Assembly (NCBI RefSeq): GCF_009674485.1
Contig: NZ_WKJJ01000020.1
Span: 1-64,000 of the forward strand
Length of the DNA: 64,000 nucleotides
DNA from: Pseudoduganella rivuli
GTDB lineage: Bacteria; Pseudomonadota; Gammaproteobacteria; Burkholderiales; Burkholderiaceae_D
Direction of reading: 5' to 3'
Shown here: piece by piece, positions 7,889 through 17,540 of the stretch
How the letters are laid out: every line of letters starts with the position of its first letter
How positions within the stretch are numbered: the first letter of the stretch is position 1
Program-made: the position numbers and the translations under genes
Notes under the pieces: generated by a model
Told to the model about the DNA's origin: nothing
The model's database searches: none
What the model saw: the letters and a program-made list of their open reading frames with translations, nothing else

Positions 7889-8809
7889 ATGACCATGACT
7901 GCTCATTTCCGCGGCATTTTAGCCCTGCTCGTCGTCACCATCGTCTGGGGAACGACCTTTCCCGCCATGAAAAACATGACGGATTATCTGTCCGCCAACT
8001 GGATCGTGGTGGTGCGGTTTACCATCGCCAGCCTGCTGCTGTCGCCCTTCCTGCTGCGCTCGACCAAGGAAGACTTGCGCTATGGGGCCATCAGCGGCGT
8101 GCTGCTGTTCTTTTGCTACCTGTTCCAGGTGGAAGGGCTGGCGCTGACCACGTCCAACCGCAATGCCTTCGTCTGCGGCCTGAACGTGCTGGTGCCGCCG
8201 CTGCTGGGCGTGTTCGCCGGCAGGCTGCCGGAGCGCCGTATCGTGGTGGCGCTGGTGCTGGCGCTGGCAGGCCTGTTTGCACTGTGCTGGGACGGCGCGT
8301 TCGTCTGGGGCAGGGGCGACACGCTGGCCCTGATGGCGGCGCTGACGTTCGGCCTGTACGTGAAACTGATGGAAGTGCAGACCCGCAAGGCGAATCGGCT
8401 GATGTCGCTGACGGCCGCGCAAATCTTCACGGTGGCGGTGTGCGCGGCGCTGTGGATCGCGCTGCGCGAAGTGCCGCGCGGCGACGTGGCGGGGCCGCAG
8501 GATATCGGCGACTACTGGGAATACATCGCCAAGGGCTTGCAGATGTACCAGGCCAACCTGCTGTATCTGGGCGTGGTGGCGACGGCTGCCATCATTTCGC
8601 TGCAAACGTGGGGCCAAAGCCACAGCACGGCCAACGAGGCGGCCGTCATATATGCGTTCGAACCCGGCTGCGCCGCCATCTTCGGCTATTTCTGGCTGGG
8701 CGAGACGCTGGCGTGGAGCGGCATGCTGGGCGCGGTGCTGATGATCTCCGGTATGATAGCCAGTCAGTGGAGCAGGTCGCGCCCGCCGACTGTCCTCGCT
8801 CCCGAATAA
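7889..8809 (+). CDS. EamA/DMT-family membrane exporter
   Basis: About 306 residues from ATG 7889 (MTMTAHFRGILALLVVTIVW) with ten predicted membrane helices in two five-helix EamA repeats. The first repeat has the typical VWGTTFPAMKNMTDYLSANW. Family members export metabolites or amino acids across the inner membrane. Earlier in-frame starts at 7820 and 7865 would put the leader across the palindrome and add a non-conserved tail, so I prefer 7889; 7895 is also possible. No Shine-Dalgarno sequence is evident, which could mean a nearly leaderless message. The divergent marR is the likely regulator. Confidence 0.88.
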   Translation: MTMTAHFRGILALLVVTIVWGTTFPAMKNMTDYLSANWIVVVRFTIASLLLSPFLLRSTKEDLRYGAISGVLLFFCYLFQVEGLALTTSNRNAFVCGLNVLVPPLLGVFAGRLPERRIVVALVLALAGLFALCWDGAFVWGRGDTLALMAALTFGLYVKLMEVQTRKANRLMSLTAAQIFTVAVCAALWIALREVPRGDVAGPQDIGDYWEYIAKGLQMYQANLLYLGVVATAAIISLQTWGQSHSTANEAAVIYAFEPGCAAIFGYFWLGETLAWSGMLGAVLMISGMIASQWSRSRPPTVLAPE

Positions 8810-8835
8810 TAATGATCAGAGCTTAAGTACCGCCC

Positions 8836-9780
8836 ATGTCGTTTGCAAATTTGTCCCACCTGGCCCAGGAGCAGCCGCTGCGCGTGCTGCTGGTGAATGC
8901 GGGCGAGGCGGATACGCTGGCCTGGGCTGGATTGATCCAGCCATTGCGGCTGGCTGCGCGCATCAAGCCGCAGCACCTGGTGATGGACGTGTGCACGCCG
9001 CAGCAGCTGCTCGATGGCGCGGCCATGGGCGCCGGCTGGCATATCGCCTTGCTGGTGGCTGATGAAACCCAGGCGCCGCTGCCGCAGCAGCAATTGCGCG
9101 CCGTGATCGAGCGTTGCCGCAACGCGCAATTCTGGGGCGGCGTGGGCGCAGGCGTATTGTGGCTGGCGCAGGCCGGGCTGATGGGCGGCGTGCGCATTGC
9201 GCTGCCGTGGAACCTGTATGGCGATGCGGAAGATATCGACCAGGGCGCGATCCTGGTGCCCAACCTGTTTGAAATCGATGGCCCGCACCTGAGCTGCTGT
9301 GGCGGCGGCGCCAGCGCGGACTTTGCGCTGACCCTGGTCGAGGCGCTGTATGGCGCCAACGTGCAGGCGGAAATCAAGGAAGCGCTGTGCATCGACAAGG
9401 TGCGCGGGCCGGAAGAGCGGCAGCGCGTGGCGTTGCAGGCGCGCTTTGGCGCGTTGCAGCCGAAACTGTCGGAAGCCGTCACGCTGATGGAAGCGAATAT
9501 CGAAGAGCCGCTGTCGACCGACGATATCGCGGGGCTGGTGGGCCTGTCGCGGCGCCAGCTGGAGCGCCTGTTCAAGCAATACCTGGGCAGCTTGCCGTCG
9601 CGTTATTACCTGGAGTTGCGGCTGCAGCGGGCGCGCCAGTTGCTGCTGGAGACCAACCATTCGATCGTGCAGGTGGGGCTGATGTGCGGCTTTTCATCCG
9701 GCTCGCACTTTTCCACGGCATTCGGCGCCTTGTTTGGCAATACCCCGCGTGAGGAGCGGCAACGCAAGCTGACCGGTTAA
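8836..9780 (+). CDS. AraC-family regulator with DJ-1/PfpI-like sensor domain (ArgR/GlxA type)
   Basis: The 314-residue protein joins an N-terminal class I glutaminase/DJ-1-like domain (residues about 15-190, including FWGGVGAGVLWLAQAGLMGG) to a C-terminal AraC double helix-turn-helix (about 215-305, with STDDIAGLVGLSRRQLERLF and QVGLMCGFSSGSHFSTAFGA). In Pseudomonas the arginine regulator ArgR has this architecture and activates the succinyltransferase pathway genes. Here the gene lies just upstream of a porin and the complete ast operon on the same strand, so an arginine-responsive activator role is likely but inferred from architecture and location. The usual Cys nucleophile of catalytic DJ-1 relatives is not evident, as expected for a sensor. 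Confidence 0.87.
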   Translation: MSFANLSHLAQEQPLRVLLVNAGEADTLAWAGLIQPLRLAARIKPQHLVMDVCTPQQLLDGAAMGAGWHIALLVADETQAPLPQQQLRAVIERCRNAQFWGGVGAGVLWLAQAGLMGGVRIALPWNLYGDAEDIDQGAILVPNLFEIDGPHLSCCGGGASADFALTLVEALYGANVQAEIKEALCIDKVRGPEERQRVALQARFGALQPKLSEAVTLMEANIEEPLSTDDIAGLVGLSRRQLERLFKQYLGSLPSRYYLELRLQRARQLLLETNHSIVQVGLMCGFSSGSHFSTAFGALFGNTPREERQRKLTG

Positions 9781-9823
9781 ACAGGTACCTTCCGCAACCA
9801 TTGATGATTGGAGCGATTGCACC

Positions 9824-10888
9824 ATGCGTCATTTCCCTCGCCACCACGTGGCCTGCTGGCTGTTGCTATTGGGCTGTAACGCGGCTTATGCGCAGAGCAA
9901 TGTTGCCATGTATGGCGTCCTCGATACCTTTGTCACCCATATCCATGCGGACGGGTTGCCATCGGTGACGCGCCTCGACACCAGCAGCCTGCTGGCCAGC
10001 CGCATCGGTTTTCGCGGCAGGGAAGACCTGGGCGGCGGCGCCAGCGCCAACTTCACGCTGGAAATCGGCTTGAATGGCGACGACGGCACGGCGCCGGACG
10101 CCAACCGTTTCGCCAACCGGCAAGCGTGGGTGGGACTGGCGGGCCGCGTGGGGGAAATCCGCCTGGGCCGGCAAAACACGCCGCAATTCGTCATGAATGG
10201 CAAATACGATGCCTTTACCAGCGGCACACAGGCGTCGGGCTGGAACAATTTCCTGGGCGCGCCGCCCCGCGCGGATAACGCCGTGGGGCTGTTTTCCGAG
10301 TTCCACGGCGTCAAAGTGCAGGCGCTGCTGGCCCGGGGCGCCACCGGCGGCGCCGCGCCGCTGGACGAGCGGGCCGCCAACCGCAATACGCACGTGGCGG
10401 CCGAATATGCCAAAGACGATGTCTATCTCGGGGCCAACTGGCAAGCCGTGCGCACGGTGGCGCTCAATGCGACGGCCAAACGCACGACAGTCGGCGCATC
10501 GTACAGGCTCAATGGCGCGTGGACCGTTTACGGTTCGGCAGGCGCCGAGCGCCGCACGGATGGGGCGTTGAATACCCGCATTGCCCAGGTGTCGGCGCAA
10601 TACCGCTTCCATCCGCAGGCATCGCTCAGTATCGGCTGGGCCGGCCTGCGCGACCGGGTGTCCGGCGCGGGCCATGGCGACGCGTCGCAACTGGGGCTGA
10701 TGGGCCGTTATTTTTTGTCAACCCGCACCACGTTGTACGGCACGTTGTCGCGGCTGGCGCAGCAGGAGTTGCGTAACAGTTTTTTCCTCAGCGGGGCGGC
10801 AGTCGTATCACCCGGCGCGCAAGTGCGTTCGCCGTTGCCGGGCGGGGATATCCGGGGGATGCAAGCAGGAATTTTGCATACCTTCTGA
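9824..10888 (+). CDS. outer-membrane porin (general diffusion, Burkholderiales type)
   Basis: The 354-residue protein has a signal peptide ending AAYA before QSNVAMYGVLDTF, the start of the first beta strand in this porin family. The strand-turn motif SRIGFRGREDLGGGASANFT is diagnostic, and the protein ends on phenylalanine (AGILHTF), the signal for insertion by the Bam complex. Length matches 16-stranded trimeric porins. It lies between the ArgR-like regulator and astC, so it may serve amino acid entry across the outer membrane; this is positional inference. Start chosen after the weak ribosome binding site GGAGCGATTGCACC. Confidence 0.9.
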   Translation: MRHFPRHHVACWLLLLGCNAAYAQSNVAMYGVLDTFVTHIHADGLPSVTRLDTSSLLASRIGFRGREDLGGGASANFTLEIGLNGDDGTAPDANRFANRQAWVGLAGRVGEIRLGRQNTPQFVMNGKYDAFTSGTQASGWNNFLGAPPRADNAVGLFSEFHGVKVQALLARGATGGAAPLDERAANRNTHVAAEYAKDDVYLGANWQAVRTVALNATAKRTTVGASYRLNGAWTVYGSAGAERRTDGALNTRIAQVSAQYRFHPQASLSIGWAGLRDRVSGAGHGDASQLGLMGRYFLSTRTTLYGTLSRLAQQELRNSFFLSGAAVVSPGAQVRSPLPGGDIRGMQAGILHTF

Positions 10889-10939
10889 AAAATGAAAAAC
10901 CTTGTCGCATCCACAAAAGAGTTTTAGCATCCCGCTTTT

Positions 10940-10945
10940 TATAAT
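10940..10945 (+). promoter_or_regulatory. TATAAT -10 element before astC
   Basis: A perfect TATAAT stands 54 bases before the astC start codon in an AT-rich stretch. The -35 at the correct distance (10917-10922) is poor, as expected of a promoter that needs an activator such as the ArgR-like protein. It would drive the whole ast operon. Confidence 0.5.
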
Positions 10946-10999
10946 GGGATACCACACCTCGTCGCTATGGGGACCGTATCTCTACTTTTGGGGAATGCC

Positions 11000-12244
11000 A
11001 TGAATGCAAAGCTTGACTCTTCTGTAACCACTCGCCCTGTCACCCGGCAGACTTTTGATGATGTGATCGTTCCGACCTACGCGCCAGCCGCGATGGTGCC
11101 GGTGCGTGCTTCGGGCCTGGACCTGTGGGATCAGAACGGCAAGCATTACCTGGACTTCACGTCCGGTATCGCCGTGGCCTCGCTCGGCCATTGCAACCCG
11201 GTGCTGGTGGAAGCCCTGACCAAGCAAGCCAACACGCTGTGGCACCTGGGTAACGGCTACACCAACGAGCCGGTGCTGCGCCTGGCGCTGGCGCTGACGG
11301 AAGCCACCTTCGCCGACCGCGCCTTCTTCTGCAATTCCGGCGCGGAAGCCAACGAAGCGGCCCTGAAACTGGCCCGCAAGCACGCCCACACCAAGTTCGG
11401 CGAGCACAAATCCCGCATCGTGTCGTGCTTCTCGTCGTTCCACGGCCGTACCCTGTTCACGGTATCGGTCGGTGGCCAGGCCAAGTACACGGAAGGTTTC
11501 GAGCCGCTGCCGCCAGCGATCAACCACATCGAGTACAACAACATCGAAGCGGCGCGCGCCGCCATCACCGATGACGTGTGCGCCGTGATCGTCGAGCCGG
11601 TACAGGGCGAAGGCGGCGTGGTGCCAGGCCAGAAAGAGTTCCTGCAAGAGTTGCGCGCGCTGTGCGACAAGACCGGCGCGGTGCTGATCTTCGACGAAGT
11701 GCAGTGCGGCATGGGCCGTACCGGCCACCTGTTCGCCTACCAGGGCTATGGCGTGACGCCGGACGTGCTGACCTCGGCCAAGGCGCTGGGCAATGGCTAC
11801 CCGATCGGCGCCATGCTGACCACTAACGAACTGGCGGCAACGCTGAACGTGGGCAGCCATGGCACCACCTACGGCGGCAACCCGCTGGCTGCCACCGTGG
11901 CGCTGACCGTGCTCGACACCATCAACCAGCCGGCCTTCCTGGCGCGCGTCAACGAAGCGACCACCAAGCTGGTGTCGATGCTGGAAGGCCTGTGCCAGGA
12001 CTATCCGGAAATCCTGTCGTTCGTGCGCGGCGCCGGCCTGCTGCAAGGCGTGGTGGTGGCAGATGCGTGGAAAGGCAAGTCGAAAGACATCCAGAAGGCT
12101 GCCGAAGCGCAGGGCCTGATGGTGCTGATCGCCGGTACCGACGTGGTGCGTTTCGCACCGGCGCTGATCGTGTCGGATGCGCAGATCGATGAAGCGGGCC
12201 GTATCCTGCGCGTTGCGCTGGATGGCCTGAAAGCTGCCGCTTAA
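11000..12244 (+). CDS. astC: succinylornithine transaminase / acetylornithine aminotransferase
   Basis: The 414-residue class III aminotransferase carries out step three of the arginine succinyltransferase pathway, moving the delta-amino group of succinylornithine to 2-oxoglutarate. Visible motifs are FCNSGAEANEAALKLARKHA, the cofactor Asp in VLIFDEVQCGMGRTG, and the Schiff-base lysine Lys261 in TSAKALGNGYPIGAML. ATG 11000 is preferred over in-frame codons 33 bases upstream because it follows GGGGA at proper distance. It is the first gene of an operon with aruF, aruG, astD, astB, gdhB and astE, which selects astC (aruC) over biosynthetic argD, although such enzymes often do both. Confidence 0.92.
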   Translation: MNAKLDSSVTTRPVTRQTFDDVIVPTYAPAAMVPVRASGLDLWDQNGKHYLDFTSGIAVASLGHCNPVLVEALTKQANTLWHLGNGYTNEPVLRLALALTEATFADRAFFCNSGAEANEAALKLARKHAHTKFGEHKSRIVSCFSSFHGRTLFTVSVGGQAKYTEGFEPLPPAINHIEYNNIEAARAAITDDVCAVIVEPVQGEGGVVPGQKEFLQELRALCDKTGAVLIFDEVQCGMGRTGHLFAYQGYGVTPDVLTSAKALGNGYPIGAMLTTNELAATLNVGSHGTTYGGNPLAATVALTVLDTINQPAFLARVNEATTKLVSMLEGLCQDYPEILSFVRGAGLLQGVVVADAWKGKSKDIQKAAEAQGLMVLIAGTDVVRFAPALIVSDAQIDEAGRILRVALDGLKAAA

Positions 12245-12261
12245 GGCCGCGGGCGGAGCTT

Positions 12262-12341
12262 GGCGGCTTTGTAAAAGCCGCCCTACGGATTTAGCCGCCC
12301 GGCATATTTCGTAGGGCGGTTTCCGCGTAGCGGAAGCCGCC
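12262..12341. repeat. intergenic double-hairpin repeat with CGTAGGGCGG ends
   Basis: Two hairpins lie back to back between astC and aruF. The first pairs GGCGGCTTT (12262-12270) with AAAGCCGCC (12274-12282) and runs into CTACG. The second begins CGTAGGGCGG and pairs 12315-12326 with 12330-12341 around GTA. The CTACG and CGTAG ends face each other, so the unit is an inverted repeat as a whole. Related elements occur at 17331-17377 and 49851-49955. It sits inside an operon, where such hairpins can stabilise or partly terminate the message. Confidence 0.75.
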
Positions 12342-12385
12342 ATGCCCACCAGTGCTATCCGTAAGAAAAAAACAAAGGAGTTCAC

Positions 12386-13417
12386 ATGTATGTTGTCCGT
12401 CCGGTAGAACTTGCGGATATCGCAGCGCTGGAAAAGCTTGCTGCGGTGAGCATGCCGGGTGTTCATACGTTGCCGAAGACGCGCGAGAAAATCGTGCAGG
12501 CGGTCGAAGCGTCGATCGCTTCGTTCGGCGCCCAGGTCGATATTCCCAGCGAAGAATCGTACCTGTTCGTGCTGGAAGCGCTGGCCGACCATACCCTGGT
12601 CGGCACGGCCACGATCCACGCCGCCGCCGGTTCCAATGGCACCTATTTTTCATTCCGTAATGACGTCATCCAGCAAGTGTCGCGCGACCTGGGCATCAGC
12701 CACAGCATCCACGCGCTGACGCTGTGCTCGGAACTGACGTCGTATTCGCAACTGTCCAGTTTCTACGTGGACGAGCGCATGCAAAACCGTCCGGAAGCCG
12801 CGCTGCTGTCGCGCGCCCGCTTGATGTTTGCCGCGCTGGCGCCGCAGCGTTTTTCCGACCGTTTCTTCGTGCCGCTGGCCGGTGTGACGGACGAGCAGGG
12901 CGGCTCGCCGTTCTGGGATGCGCTGGGCCGCAAATTTTTCCAGATGGATTTCCTCGACGCCGAACGCACCATCGGCGGCGCCCGTAACCGCACGTCGATC
13001 GTCGAGCTGATGCCGCACTACCCGGTGTACGTGCCGCTGCTGCCGGGCGAGGCACAGGCCGTCATGGGCCAGATCCACCCGTCCGGCGAACTGGCGTTCG
13101 GCCTGCTGACGGCCGAAGGCTTCGAAGCGGACGATTACATCGATATCTTCGACGGCGGCCCGATCCTGCAGGCGCACAAGCACGCGCTGCGCACGATCAC
13201 GCAATCGATACAGTGCCGCGCCACCCTGTACCGTCCGTCCCGCGCGGGCGAGCCAGTGGTGCAATATGCGGTGGCGGCCAACGCCGGCCTGCAATTCCGC
13301 GCCGTGATCGTGTCGGTCCCTTCGATCGAAGGCGGCATCACCATCGCATTACCGCAGGAAGTGCTGGATGTGCTGCAGGTCGCAGAAGGCGATGACGTCA
13401 TCTGTGTTCGTATCTGA
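12386..13417 (+). CDS. aruF: arginine N-succinyltransferase, alpha subunit
   Basis: The 343-residue protein is one of two paralogous subunits of arginine succinyltransferase (AstA family, GNAT fold), which joins succinyl-CoA to the alpha-amino group of arginine in the first step of the pathway. It opens MYVVRPVELADIAALEKLAA, the family start, and has the conserved ELTSYSQLSSFYVDERMQNR and FWDALGRKFFQMDFLDAERT. The start follows AAAGGAG at good distance. The paired arrangement with aruG, 20 bases downstream, is that of Pseudomonas and Burkholderia; enterobacteria have a single AstA. Confidence 0.95.
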   Translation: MYVVRPVELADIAALEKLAAVSMPGVHTLPKTREKIVQAVEASIASFGAQVDIPSEESYLFVLEALADHTLVGTATIHAAAGSNGTYFSFRNDVIQQVSRDLGISHSIHALTLCSELTSYSQLSSFYVDERMQNRPEAALLSRARLMFAALAPQRFSDRFFVPLAGVTDEQGGSPFWDALGRKFFQMDFLDAERTIGGARNRTSIVELMPHYPVYVPLLPGEAQAVMGQIHPSGELAFGLLTAEGFEADDYIDIFDGGPILQAHKHALRTITQSIQCRATLYRPSRAGEPVVQYAVAANAGLQFRAVIVSVPSIEGGITIALPQEVLDVLQVAEGDDVICVRI

Positions 13418-13436
13418 ATAGTGAAGTGAGAACGTT

Positions 13437-14483
13437 ATGCTGGTAGTACGCGCCATTCAAGAGCACGACCTGGACGCCCTGTACACGATGGCGACGCAGG
13501 TGGGCTCGGGCATGACCACCCTGAAGCCGGACATGAAAATGCTGGGCGACCGCGTGGAAATCGCCTGCGCCTCGTTTGCGGAAACCATCGCGCCGGAAAA
13601 GCGCGATTACATGTTCGTCATGGAAGACACGGTCAACCAGCGCATCGCCGGCGTCTGCGCGATCAAGGCCGCCGTGGGCCTGGAAGAACCGTTTTATAAC
13701 TACCGCATCGGCACCCTGGTGCATTCCAGCCGCGAGCTGAAAGTGTTCACGCGCATGGAAACCCTGTACCTGTCGAACGACCTGACGGGCAGTTCGGAAC
13801 TGTGCTCGCTGTTCCTTGCGCCGGATTACCGCAAGGGCAACAACGGCAAGCTGCTGTCGAAATGCCGTTTCCTGTTCATCTCGCAATTCCCCCATCTGTT
13901 CACGCAAAAGATGATCGCGGAAATGCGCGGCTACCAGGACGACAATGGCCGCTCGCCGTTCTACGAAGGCCTGGGCCGCCATTTCTTCAAGATGGAATTC
14001 GACGACGTCGATGCGCTGACCGCCGTCGGCAAGAAGTCGTTCATCGCCGAACTGATGCCGCGCCAGCCGCTGTATGTCGCCTACCTGCCGAAAGAAGCGC
14101 AGGACGTGGTGGGCCAGGTGCACAAATCCACCGTGCCGGCGCGCCGCCTGCTGGAACAGGAAGGCATGCACTATGAAGGCTACGTCGATATCTTCGATGC
14201 CGGCCCCGTGCTGCAAGGCCGTGTGTCCGAATTGCGCGCCGTGCGCGACAGCGTGCTGGCCGTGGTCGATCCGGATACGGACATGACGCACGCCTGCGCA
14301 CCCCAATCGGAACCCACGCTGGTTTCCAATACCGATTTGCGCGACTTCCGCATGATCCTGTCGGAAGCCGCCGCCGTGAACGGGCATATCGACCTGTCCA
14401 CGGAAGAACAGCAAGCACTGCGTTGCCGAACCGGCGACACGGTGCGTACCCTGACTCTCAACGCGAGGAAGAACAATGTCTGA
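13437..14483 (+). CDS. aruG: arginine N-succinyltransferase, beta subunit
   Basis: The 348-residue paralogue of the preceding gene has the same landmarks: MLVVRAIQEHDLDALYTMAT at the start, SNDLTGSSELCSLFLAPDYR, and FYEGLGRHFFKMEFDDVDAL. It should form a heteromer with the alpha subunit. Its last eight bases overlap the start of astD, which indicates coupled translation within the operon. Assignment of alpha and beta follows gene order in Pseudomonas. Confidence 0.94.
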   Translation: MLVVRAIQEHDLDALYTMATQVGSGMTTLKPDMKMLGDRVEIACASFAETIAPEKRDYMFVMEDTVNQRIAGVCAIKAAVGLEEPFYNYRIGTLVHSSRELKVFTRMETLYLSNDLTGSSELCSLFLAPDYRKGNNGKLLSKCRFLFISQFPHLFTQKMIAEMRGYQDDNGRSPFYEGLGRHFFKMEFDDVDALTAVGKKSFIAELMPRQPLYVAYLPKEAQDVVGQVHKSTVPARRLLEQEGMHYEGYVDIFDAGPVLQGRVSELRAVRDSVLAVVDPDTDMTHACAPQSEPTLVSNTDLRDFRMILSEAAAVNGHIDLSTEEQQALRCRTGDTVRTLTLNARKNNV

Positions 14484-15960
14484 CTTAGTTACCCCATCCC
14501 TTTCGAATTTTATCAATGGTGTGTGGCAGGCAGGCCACGGCGCCGAACTGGTCACCGTCGACCCATCCAATGGCCGCCAGACCTGGACCAGCCGCGAAGC
14601 CACGCTTGACGACGTGGCCGCCGCCGCGACGGCGGCGCGCGCCGCCTTCGAAGGCTGGGCATTGACCTCGCTGGAAGAGCGTATTGCCATCGTTACCCGC
14701 TTCCGCGACTTGCTGAAGGAAGATGCGGAAGAACTGGCGCGCCTGATCGCCGAAGAAGTGGGCAAGCCGCTGTGGGAAGCCCGCACCGAAGTGACGACCA
14801 TGGCCAACAAGGTCGACATCTCGATCCAGTCGTACAACAGCCGCACCGGCGAGACCCGCAACAAGGTGGCCGATGGCGACGCCGTGCTGCGCCACCGCCC
14901 GCATGGCGTGTTCGGCGTGTTCGGTCCGTACAACTTCCCCGGCCACCTGCCGAACGGCCACATCGTGCCGGCCCTGATCGCGGGTAACACCATCGTGTTC
15001 AAGCCGAGCGAATACGCGCCGCGCACTGCCGTGAAAACCGTGCAACTGTGGGAAAAAGCCGGCATCCCGGCCGGCGTGGTCAACCTCGTCAATGGCGGCC
15101 GCGATACCGGCATCGCACTCGGCCAGAATGCGGAAATCGACGGCGTGCTGTTCACCGGCAGCAGCCAGACCGGCGCCGCGCTGCACCGCCAGTTCGCGGG
15201 CCAGACCGGCAAGCTGCTGGCGCTGGAAATGGGCGGTAACAACCCGCTGGTGGTGTGGGATGTGAAAAATGTCGACGCCGCCGTGTTCATGGCGATTTCG
15301 TCCGCCTTCATCTCGGCCGGCCAGCGCTGCACGTGCGCGCGCCGCATGATTGTCAAGGAAGGCGCTGAGGGCGACGCATTCATCGCGCGCATGATCGATG
15401 TCGCGTCGAAACTGGTGGTGGGCCCGTCCGATGCGGAACCGCAGCCCTTCATGGGCCCTGTGGTCTCCAGCGCGATCGCCAAGCGCCTGGTGCAGGCGCA
15501 GCACGACATGGTCGCCAAGGGCGGCAAGCTGCTGCTGGAAATGAAATTGCTGCAGGAAGGCACGGGCTTCGTGTCGGCCGGTATCGTCGATACCACCAAC
15601 GCCCAGGGCATCCCGGATGAAGAGTGGTTCGGCCCGCTGCTGCAAGTGATCCGCGTGAAAGACTTCGACGCCGCCATCAAGGCCGCCAACAATACCGGCT
15701 ACGGCCTGGCGTCCGGGCTGCTGTCGGAAGACGAATCGCTGTGGAAGAAATACCAGGTGCTGGCCCGCGCCGGTATCGTCAACTGGAACCGCCCGACCAC
15801 GGGCGCAGCGTCCAGCGCGCCGTTCGGCGGTGTCGGCAAGTCCGGCAACCACCGTCCAAGCGCGTATTACGCAGCCGATTACTGCGCCTATCCGGTCGCT
15901 TCGATCGAAAACAGCGCCCTTGAGATGCCGGCCAAACTGTCGCCCGGCATGACGTTCTAA
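14476..15960 (+). CDS. astD: succinylglutamate-semialdehyde dehydrogenase
   Basis: The 494-residue aldehyde dehydrogenase oxidises succinylglutamate semialdehyde to succinylglutamate with NAD+, step four of the pathway. It has the cofactor motif FGPYNFPGHLPNGHIVPALI, LEMGGNNPLVVWDV with the general-base Glu, and the catalytic Cys285 in SAGQRCTCARRM. Length is standard. ATG 14476 overlaps the end of aruG and follows GAGGAAGAACA. The operon context separates it from other aldehyde dehydrogenases. Confidence 0.95.
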   Translation: MSDLVTPSLSNFINGVWQAGHGAELVTVDPSNGRQTWTSREATLDDVAAAATAARAAFEGWALTSLEERIAIVTRFRDLLKEDAEELARLIAEEVGKPLWEARTEVTTMANKVDISIQSYNSRTGETRNKVADGDAVLRHRPHGVFGVFGPYNFPGHLPNGHIVPALIAGNTIVFKPSEYAPRTAVKTVQLWEKAGIPAGVVNLVNGGRDTGIALGQNAEIDGVLFTGSSQTGAALHRQFAGQTGKLLALEMGGNNPLVVWDVKNVDAAVFMAISSAFISAGQRCTCARRMIVKEGAEGDAFIARMIDVASKLVVGPSDAEPQPFMGPVVSSAIAKRLVQAQHDMVAKGGKLLLEMKLLQEGTGFVSAGIVDTTNAQGIPDEEWFGPLLQVIRVKDFDAAIKAANNTGYGLASGLLSEDESLWKKYQVLARAGIVNWNRPTTGAASSAPFGGVGKSGNHRPSAYYAADYCAYPVASIENSALEMPAKLSPGMTF

Positions 15961-15975
15961 CTTCAGGAAGAAACC

Positions 15976-17316
15976 ATGCGCCCAGCACGCGAGTACAACT
16001 TCGATGGCCTGGTAGGCCCGTCCCACAACTATGCCGGCCTGTCGTTCGGCAACGTCGCCTCGTTCAACAACGTCAAGAGCGCGTCGAACCCGAAACAGGC
16101 GGCCCTGCAGGGGCTGGCGAAGATGCGCGCGCTGGCGCAGCGCGGTTTTGCACAGGCGCTGCTGCCGCCGCAAGACCGCCCGAATTTCCGTCTGCTGCGC
16201 AGCCTCGGCTTTACCGGCAGCGATGCGGACATCATTGCCAAGGCTTACAAGGAAGCGCCGGTGATCCTGGCGTGCGCGTATTCCGCGTCGCCGATGTGGA
16301 CCGCCAATGCCGCCACCGTCAGCCCGTCGGCCGACACCGGCGATGGCCGCGTGCACTTCACGGCGGCGAACCTGAACAACAAGCTGCACCGCGCGTTCGA
16401 GCACCCGCAATCGGCCCGCGCGCTGCGCGCCATCTTCCACGACAAGCGCTATTTTGCCGTGCATGACGCGCTGCCGGGCACCCCGGCGTTTGGCGACGAA
16501 GGCGCCGCCAACCACACCCGCCTGTGCGCCGCACACGGCAAGGAAGGCGTGGAATTGTTCGTCTATGGCCGCGTGGAATTCGACGCATCGGCACCCGCGC
16601 CAACCCGCTACCCGGCGCGCCAGACGCTGGAGGCATCGCAAGCCGTGGCCCGTTTGCACGGCCTGGTGAGCGAGCGCACCGTCTATCTGCAGCAAAACCC
16701 GGACGTGATCGACCAGGGCGTGTTCCACAACGACGTGATCGCGGTCGGCAACGGCAACGTGCTGTTCCACCACGAACAGGCGTTTGCCGATGAAGCGGCG
16801 GGCCTGGCCCGACTGAAAGCCGCGATGGAAGGCGTGGGCGCCGAATTGCAGGCGATCCGCGTGCCGACCGCCGAAGTGTCGGTGCAGGATGCCGTATCGA
16901 GCTACCTGTTCAACAGCCAGCTGCTGTCGAAAGCCGACGGCAGGATGGCGCTGGTGATCCCGCACGAATGCGAGGAAATCGGCGCCGTCGACCGCTACCT
17001 GAAAGCCATGGTGGCATCCGGCGGCCCGGTCGATGAACTGATCCACTTCGACCTGCGCCAGTCGATGCGCAACGGCGGCGGTCCCGCATGCCTGCGCCTG
17101 CGCGTGGCGCTGACGGACGAAGAAGCCAACGCCATGCACCAGGGCGTCGTGATGACGGAAACCCTGTACCAAACTTTGGTCGGATGGGTGGAGAAACACT
17201 ACCGCGATCATCTGGAGCCGTCCGACCTGGCCGATCCGCAACTGGCGTTGGAAGTGCACGCCGCACTGGAAGAATTGAGCCGCATCCTCGGTTTGCCCGG
17301 CCTGTACGAGTTTTAA
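15976..17316 (+). CDS. astB: N-succinylarginine dihydrolase
   Basis: The 446-residue protein of the pentein fold hydrolyses succinylarginine to succinylornithine, CO2 and two ammonia, step two of the pathway. Family motifs are [20 protein letters not shown] at the start, [38 protein letters not shown], and the probable catalytic cysteine Cys372 in [12 protein letters not shown]. It begins 15 bases after astD behind AGGAAGAAACC. Full length. Confidence 0.95.
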   Translation: MRPAREYNFDGLVGPSHNYAGLSFGNVASFNNVKSASNPKQAALQGLAKMRALAQRGFAQALLPPQDRPNFRLLRSLGFTGSDADIIAKAYKEAPVILACAYSASPMWTANAATVSPSADTGDGRVHFTAANLNNKLHRAFEHPQSARALRAIFHDKRYFAVHDALPGTPAFGDEGAANHTRLCAAHGKEGVELFVYGRVEFDASAPAPTRYPARQTLEASQAVARLHGLVSERTVYLQQNPDVIDQGVFHNDVIAVGNGNVLFHHEQAFADEAAGLARLKAAMEGVGAELQAIRVPTAEVSVQDAVSSYLFNSQLLSKADGRMALVIPHECEEIGAVDRYLKAMVASGGPVDELIHFDLRQSMRNGGGPACLRLRVALTDEEANAMHQGVVMTETLYQTLVGWVEKHYRDHLEPSDLADPQLALEVHAALEELSRILGLPGLYEF

Positions 17317-17330
17317 GGCGGCGCATGCAC

Positions 17331-17377
17331 GGCGGCTTCCGCCAAGGCTAGGCGCCCCCGGCGGAAACCGCCCTACG
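17331..17377. repeat. intergenic inverted repeat ending in CCGCCCTACG
   Basis: Between astB and gdhB, GGCGGCTTCCGCC (17331-17343) pairs with GGCGGAAACCGCC (17360-17372) with one mismatch, and the right arm runs into CTACG. Stem sequence and CTACG end match the elements at 12262-12341 and 49851-49955. The 224-base gap that holds it shows nothing else apart from the gdhB ribosome binding site GGAGAAGC. Confidence 0.7.
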
Positions 17378-17540
17378 CGCAATACGGGTTTTGGTTGCCT
17401 TTAAGGCGGATTAGAAGCAGAATTCGACACCAAATATGGCAGCGGGGAGATCCCCCGCGCCGCCCCAGCATTCACCGCCGGCCCAGCCACAAGCTAATCC
17501 GGGCCAGCAGTAATACCTACAACGTATTGGAGAAGCAACG

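Noticed and set aside
14485-17382. 965-codon minus-strand frame opposite astD and astB
   Set aside because: Same antisense artefact; no motif, no ribosome site, and catalytic residues of both ast enzymes are on the plus strand.
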